Origin: an uncultured Phycisphaerales bacterium
GTDB lineage: Bacteria; Planctomycetota; Phycisphaerae; Phycisphaerales; UBA1924
Assembly (NCBI GenBank): GCA_937879825.1
Contig: CALFMQ010000425.1
Coordinates: 1 to 9,743 of the forward strand
Length of the DNA stretch: 9,743 bases
Direction: 5' to 3'
Below are positions 6,195 through 9,743 of the stretch, piece by piece. The translations under genes were made by a program, and so were the position numbers. The notes under the pieces were generated by a model. That model made no database searches. It worked only from the letters and a program-made list of their open reading frames with translations, and was not told where the DNA came from. The stretch's first letter is position 1, and every line of letters begins with the position of its first letter.

Positions 6195-7339
6195 GTGAGC
6201 GTCGCCCAACGGATGTCTTTGGGAAGGGAACAAAGCGACCGCGCGCCGCGCGCCGTCACCAGCACATCATCTTCGATGCGCACACCGCCGACACCGGGCA
6301 GGTAGATACCCGGCTCGACCGTCACCACCATGCCCGGCTCAAGAACCGTGTCCGCCCCCGCACGCAGGCCCGGTGCTTCGTGGACATTGAGGCCGATGCC
6401 GTGCCCGAGCGAGTGCCCGAACTCCTTGCCGTACCCCGCATCGTCGATGATCTTGCGAGCCGCCGCATCGACCTTGCCGGCGATCGCGCCGGGCCGGATC
6501 GCCTCGATCCCGGCGTAGTGCGCTTCGAGCACGACCTCGTACACCTCGCGCATCACCGTCGGCCATTTACCCAGCGCGAAGGTGCGCGTCATGTCCGAGC
6601 GATATCCGTTCACGGTCGCGCCCCAGTCGATCAGCAACGTGGAGTTCCGCTTGAGTTTCGCCTTGCCCGGTATCGCGTGGGGGAGCGAGCCATTGGCGCC
6701 CGCGGCGACGATCGAGCCGAACGCGGGGTCAGTCGAGCCGCGGGCTTTCATCTCGTATTCCAGAATCGCGGTGACTTCGAGTTCGGTCATGCCGGCATCG
6801 ATCTGTCCCAGCGTGGCGACGAGCGCATCCTCCTGAATCTTGACCGCCGCCCGGATGGACTTGAGTTCCGACTCGTCCTTGACCTGCCGAAGATCGCTCA
6901 AGACGCCGCTCGTCGGGACCATGTTCTTGACGCCAAGCAACTTGGCGATGCGGGTCGCGGTCGAGTACGCCAGGTGCTCGCTCTGGAAACCGATCGCGCC
7001 GAGCCCCATGCCGCCCGCGACTTCGCCCAGGGCACCGACAATCTCGCCCGTTCGGATAAACACCCGGGCCAGCCCCCCAAGGGCCGCCAGTTCTTCCTGA
7101 AAGCGGAAGTCAGAAATCACCCAGAACTGCGTTCGGGTGACCAGCGCGTAGGACGCCTCGCCAGAGAATCCAGTCAGGTACCGGATGTCGACCGGGTTCG
7201 TAATGAGCAACGCATCCAACCCGTGACGACGCATCCCCCGGCGCACGCCCGCAAGTCGCCCCTTCTGGATCGCATGGGTGCCTCCCTTGGCACGCGAGCG
7301 TGACGAGGTGCGAGATGTGCGTGGCTTGGTTGCGGGCAT
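6191..7339 (-). CDS. pepP: Xaa-Pro aminopeptidase, M24 family
   Basis: A 382-residue cytoplasmic metallopeptidase that removes an N-terminal residue preceding proline. The N-terminal creatinase-like domain includes GLDALLITNPVDIRYLTGFS (40-59). The pita-bread catalytic domain has all five metal ligands: Asp238 (LLIDWGA), Asp249 (YRSDMTRTF), His313 (GHSLGHGIGLNVHEAP), Glu342 (VTVEPGIYLPG) and Glu356 (VRIEDDVLVT). His221 and His309 fit the substrate-handling histidines. Length is near the short 350-370-residue PepQ/YqhT type. The first 22 residues are an extra Ser/Arg/Lys-rich tail. Family homology begins around residue 24 and no in-frame start lies between it and Met1, so 7339 is the best start; GTG at residue 32 is a fallback. 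There is no ribosome binding site. It is first in an operon with accB and accC, an arrangement also known in Firmicutes, probably through shared expression rather than shared chemistry. Confidence 0.93.
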   Translation of the reverse strand: MPATKPRTSRTSSRSRAKGGTHAIQKGRLAGVRRGMRRHGLDALLITNPVDIRYLTGFSGEASYALVTRTQFWVISDFRFQEELAALGGLARVFIRTGEIVGALGEVAGGMGLGAIGFQSEHLAYSTATRIAKLLGVKNMVPTSGVLSDLRQVKDESELKSIRAAVKIQEDALVATLGQIDAGMTELEVTAILEYEMKARGSTDPAFGSIVAAGANGSLPHAIPGKAKLKRNSTLLIDWGATVNGYRSDMTRTFALGKWPTVMREVYEVVLEAHYAGIEAIRPGAIAGKVDAAARKIIDDAGYGKEFGHSLGHGIGLNVHEAPGLRAGADTVLEPGMVVTVEPGIYLPGVGGVRIEDDVLVTARGARSLCSLPKDIRWATLT

Positions 7340-7349
7340 AAGAGGGCCG

Positions 7350-7378
7350 AGTATACCCGCACACCGATTCCGTGGCCT
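7350..7378 (-). promoter_or_regulatory. Probable promoter of the pepP-accB-accC operon
   Basis: On the minus strand TATACT (7350-7355) matches the -10 consensus at five of six positions. A weak -35 (AGGCCA, 7373-7378, three of six) lies 17 bp upstream. The -10 ends only 10 nt before the pepP ATG, so the transcript would start about 3-5 nt before it and be essentially leaderless. The element sits in the only gap (77 bp) between pepP and the preceding gene. The seen part is the hexamer and spacing; promoter function is inferred. Confidence 0.4.
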
Positions 7379-7416
7379 TGGTCGCTGGATCGCCGATGAA
7401 TGAGGGGCTGCTGCCC

Positions 7417-8205
7417 TTAGCGCATCGAGACGGGAGGCGAGAGAATCTCGCTCATGATGATCGCACGGCGCATCGCGTCACGCGAGAACGCACCCGCCGC
7501 AGCCATTCCGACAGCTGAGTCCCGCGACGCCGTGGGATCGGCGTGGATATCCGTCAAGAGTCCTTGCGTGGTGGCCTCCCCGAACTCGTCGGAGACGCCG
7601 GTCGTGCTTGCCAAAGCCCTGAGCGTCCGCGTGGACTGCTCGGCCTCGCGAACTGGCGTCGGTCGAGGGGGCTGCGGCTTGGGCTTGGGTGGCGAGCCAA
7701 TGACGATCTGGCGCCGCTTGGGGGCACCCGGCTTGCCCCGTCCGGCCGGTACACGCTGAGGCGGGCCGGGTGGCGTAGCGGGGGCAGGGCGGACGGGCAT
7801 CTGCGGAGGTCGAGGGGGGGTCATCGGTGGCGCGGGCCGGATCGTCGGGCGAGACTGCGGGACGGTTCCCGTAGGACGAACAACCGGCGGGGGCGACTTC
7901 CCCCCCTGGCGGGCCTTGGCCTGTTGACGCGCCCGGAGCTCTTCGAGTTGCTTCTGGCGCCGAGCGGCCAGCTCTTCCAGTGAAGGGAGCGGCTCGCCCT
8001 GTTGACTGCTGTCTCCGCCGGGTGATGCGGGCGACGATCTGCCGGTTCTGAGTTCCTCTTCGCGGCGTTTCCGCCGGGCGTCGTTGATCTGCTTGATCTG
8101 CTTCTGCTCGCGCAGCTTGTTCATGATCCACGACAACCCGGACAGGCCGAAGAAGATCAAGAGAACGACGAACTGCGGGTTATTCCGGAACATTCCCCGC
8201 ATCAT
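7417..8205 (-). CDS. Proline-rich membrane-anchored protein, function unknown
   Basis: I do not recognise a named family for this 262-residue protein. Residues 11-28 (QFVVLLIFFGLSGLSWIM) form one N-terminal membrane segment or uncleaved signal anchor. A highly charged, probably coiled stretch follows (30-55 and 77-100, rich in Arg, Lys, Glu, Gln), then a Pro/Arg-rich low-complexity region (about 104-185) with repeated PxxP. The C-terminus is more ordered and ends RRAIIMSEILSPPVSMR, resembling a short tail motif I associate with planctomycete hypothetical proteins; that link is from memory. ATGs at 8205, 8202 and 8193 share the frame; 8202 has the best-spaced GAGG (5 nt), so the protein may begin at Met2. 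The start overlaps the end of the ABC-ATPase gene by 26 nt, which suggests cotranscription. The high GC and Pro bias match the neighbouring DNA, so transfer is not indicated. Confidence 0.75.
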   Translation of the reverse strand: MMRGMFRNNPQFVVLLIFFGLSGLSWIMNKLREQKQIKQINDARRKRREEELRTGRSSPASPGGDSSQQGEPLPSLEELAARRQKQLEELRARQQAKARQGGKSPPPVVRPTGTVPQSRPTIRPAPPMTPPRPPQMPVRPAPATPPGPPQRVPAGRGKPGAPKRRQIVIGSPPKPKPQPPRPTPVREAEQSTRTLRALASTTGVSDEFGEATTQGLLTDIHADPTASRDSAVGMAAAGAFSRDAMRRAIIMSEILSPPVSMR

Positions 8206-9001
8206 ACCCTCGTCGGGCCGATCCGGTCATTCTGGGAATCAGCGCCACGCTCGGCCTCCCCTCGCCTTCGCCAGCGATCTCGGCCCGATCAAACTCGATC
8301 CCGAACGCCTCGCTCAGCGACTCGGGAGTGATCACCTCAACACCCGTGCCCTGCGACAGGATCCGTCCGTCACTGGACAGGATGACCGCGCGATCCGCCA
8401 CCGCCAACGCGAGTGTCGGATCGTGAACCACGATGACAACGGCCATCTCTCGTCCCGCTTCTCGGAGGATCTCCGACGCTCGGGCGGCGTGACTCGGGTC
8501 CAATGCCGAGATCGGCTCGTCGGCGATCAGGATGCGGTCGCCGTCGGTTCCTCCTTCGAGCTGAGCGAGTGCTCGCGCCAGCATGACCCGCTGCTTCTGC
8601 CCGGCGCTCAGCTCGTGGAATGCCCGATCTCCGAGGTCTCGCGATCCGGTCCTCGTCAGCGCACGCTCGACCGCAGCACCGTCCCTGCCGATCACGACGC
8701 GCGCCAGCGAGACAACCTGGCGGACGGAGAGCGACGCCGAGACGACCGGAGTCTGTGAGATGTAGGCGACTTTCCGGGCACGCTCCGCTGCGTTCATGCC
8801 CTCAACCGATTTCAAGCCGATGGACACCCGGCCCGAGTCGGGCGCGAGCAGCCCGGCCATCACCCGAAGCAGGGTCGATTTTCCGGCGCCGTTTGGCCCC
8901 AGAATCACAGTAACGCCGCGATCAGCGGCGAATGACACATCCCGCAGGACGGTTCTTCCCTCGGAATACGAGAAGCACACCTTGTCGCACCGGAGCGTCA
9001 T
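8180..9001 (-). CDS. ABC transporter ATP-binding protein, FecE/HmuV/BtuD type
   Basis: A 273-residue ATPase that powers import through a FecCD-type permease. In order it has Walker A GPNGAGKST (35-43), the Q-loop at Gln83 (ISQTP), the signature LSAGQKQRV (131-139; LSGGQ is commonest, LSAGQ is a known variant), Walker B ILIADEP with Asp161 and catalytic Glu162, the D-loop SALD, and the switch His193 (VVHD). The tail from about residue 240 is a short extension without a recognised domain. Such ATPases serve iron-siderophore, heme or cobalamin uptake; the substrate is not readable from the sequence. Its ATG overlaps the permease stop as ATGA, and GGAG lies 9 nt upstream. Its 3' end overlaps the next gene by 26 nt. 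Confidence 0.93.
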   Translation of the reverse strand: MTLRCDKVCFSYSEGRTVLRDVSFAADRGVTVILGPNGAGKSTLLRVMAGLLAPDSGRVSIGLKSVEGMNAAERARKVAYISQTPVVSASLSVRQVVSLARVVIGRDGAAVERALTRTGSRDLGDRAFHELSAGQKQRVMLARALAQLEGGTDGDRILIADEPISALDPSHAARASEILREAGREMAVVIVVHDPTLALAVADRAVILSSDGRILSQGTGVEVITPESLSEAFGIEFDRAEIAGEGEGRPSVALIPRMTGSARRGYDAGNVPE

Positions 9002-9743
9002 GCCATGTCGCTCCGTCGAAAGAGGACGATGAAGATCGGCCCACCGATCAGCGCGGTCACAACGCCCACGGGAATCTGGCCCGTGCTGAATCTGAGTTCC
9101 GCCACGAGCGCTTCAGCCCAGACGAGCAGCGTTGCCCCCGCGAGAGCCGTTGCGATCACCAGCGATCGATGCGAATGTCCGACGAGCAGTCTCGCCATAT
9201 GCGGGGCGACCAGCCCAACGAACCCGATGGGACCGGCGAGGATCACCGCGCCCGCCGTCAAGACACCCGCCAGCCCGAGCATCGAAGTGCGCACAGCCCC
9301 GACTCGCACGCCGACCGAGCGGGCCTCGTCATCGCTCAGCATCATGGCGTCCATTCTTGGGCCCAGGATCGCAGCACATCCGGTGCCGAGCACCGCCAAA
9401 CCACTCAGCATCGCGATACCGACCCACGAGGTGTCCGATCGGATCGTCCCCATGACCCATCTGGTGAAGCTGGCCATGCCCCGGTCGGGCATCAACGACT
9501 GAAAGAGCGTCGTGATGGCCCCAAATGTCAGACTCACGATGATGCCTGTCAGCACGAGAGCGGTCGGATCGATGGCGCCCCGCCGCCGACTCAGCCAGTA
9601 AACCAGCGCGAGTGTCCCCAAGGCCCCGAGAACCGGCGCGACGACGGGCACACCCGAAGCGCTGACCGCGCCGGTCGTCAAAAAGCCAAACCATGCGACG
9701 CCGGCGATCGCCAGCCCCGCGCCCGAGCTGACGCCGATGATGT
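8998..9743 (-). CDS. FecCD-type ABC transporter permease (3' part, cut by window edge)
   Basis: The reading frame runs from the right edge (first whole codon at 9741) to a TGA at 8998, giving 247 residues. It lacks its N-terminus, roughly the first 80-100 residues of a family usually about 330 long. A TTG at 9681 could be mistaken for the start, but the codons upstream read GVSSGAGLAIAG, the conserved FecCD segment. Further marks are DDEARSVGVRVGAVR (137-151 of the visible part), which fits the cytoplasmic loop contacting the ATPase, GPIGFVGLVAPHMARLLVG (170-188) and GQIPVGVVTALIGGPIF (221-237). Most of the rest is hydrophobic, making about seven membrane helices. It forms the channel of an importer for iron complexes, heme or B12, fed by a periplasmic binding protein not present here. 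It is translationally coupled (ATGA) to the ATPase gene. Confidence 0.93.
   Translation of the reverse strand, partial: IIGVSSGAGLAIAGVAWFGFLTTGAVSASGVPVVAPVLGALGTLALVYWLSRRRGAIDPTALVLTGIIVSLTFGAITTLFQSLMPDRGMASFTRWVMGTIRSDTSWVGIAMLSGLAVLGTGCAAILGPRMDAMMLSDDEARSVGVRVGAVRTSMLGLAGVLTAGAVILAGPIGFVGLVAPHMARLLVGHSHRSLVIATALAGATLLVWAEALVAELRFSTGQIPVGVVTALIGGPIFIVLFRRSDMA

Noticed and set aside
7405..7416. GGGC-AGCA-GCCC hairpin just after the proline-rich gene, as a terminator.
   Set aside because: The stem is four base pairs and there is no T-run; too weak to call.
8998..9681. TTG at 9681 as the permease start.
   Set aside because: The frame continues upstream to the edge with the conserved GVSSGA segment, so the gene is truncated by the window, not started there.

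Overview
The window is GC-rich, tightly packed bacterial DNA with ten recognisable protein genes, nine on the minus strand and one on the plus strand. No tRNA, rRNA, insertion sequence, CRISPR array or phage gene is visible. The organism is probably a planctomycete, perhaps of the class Phycisphaerae. This is inferred from a pepP-accB-accC operon without accA or accD beside it, a small membrane protein ending in a split CPxC...CPEC zinc ribbon, and a proline-rich membrane-anchored protein ending in a SEILSPP-type motif. No single marker gene proves the assignment.

Region 1 (1-417, minus) is the 5' part of a secreted endonuclease I cut by the window edge. A 225-bp gap with two inverted repeats and a possible extended -10 element precedes it. 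Region 2 (643-3796) is a divergent pair: an AsnB-type glutamine-dependent amidotransferase (minus) and a GT4 glycosyltransferase (plus), separated by about 140 bp. Such pairs are common in cell-surface glycan loci.

Region 3 (3789-7339, minus) is a housekeeping operon: Xaa-Pro aminopeptidase (pepP), biotin carboxyl carrier protein (accB), biotin carboxylase (accC), then an unnamed two-TM zinc-ribbon protein. pepP and accB overlap by ATGA, accB and accC are 9 nt apart, and the last gene starts 18 nt after accC. AccB and AccC make carboxy-biotin for malonyl-CoA synthesis; their carboxyltransferase partners must be encoded elsewhere. The operon's last gene converges on the glycosyltransferase gene, the two ends overlapping by 8 bp.

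Region 4 (7417-9743, minus) is an ABC importer of the iron-siderophore/heme/B12 class: a FecCD-type permease cut at the window's right edge, its FecE-type ATPase (ATGA overlap), then a proline-rich membrane-anchored protein of unknown function overlapping the ATPase gene by 26 nt. No substrate-binding protein lies in view.

Most of the window is ordinary core metabolism and transport. The points most worth a second look are the two unnamed membrane proteins coupled to known operons, the apparently leaderless start of pepP, the enlarged catalytic loop of the glycosyltransferase, and the inverted repeats at the endonuclease promoter. I found no convincing undescribed multi-gene system.
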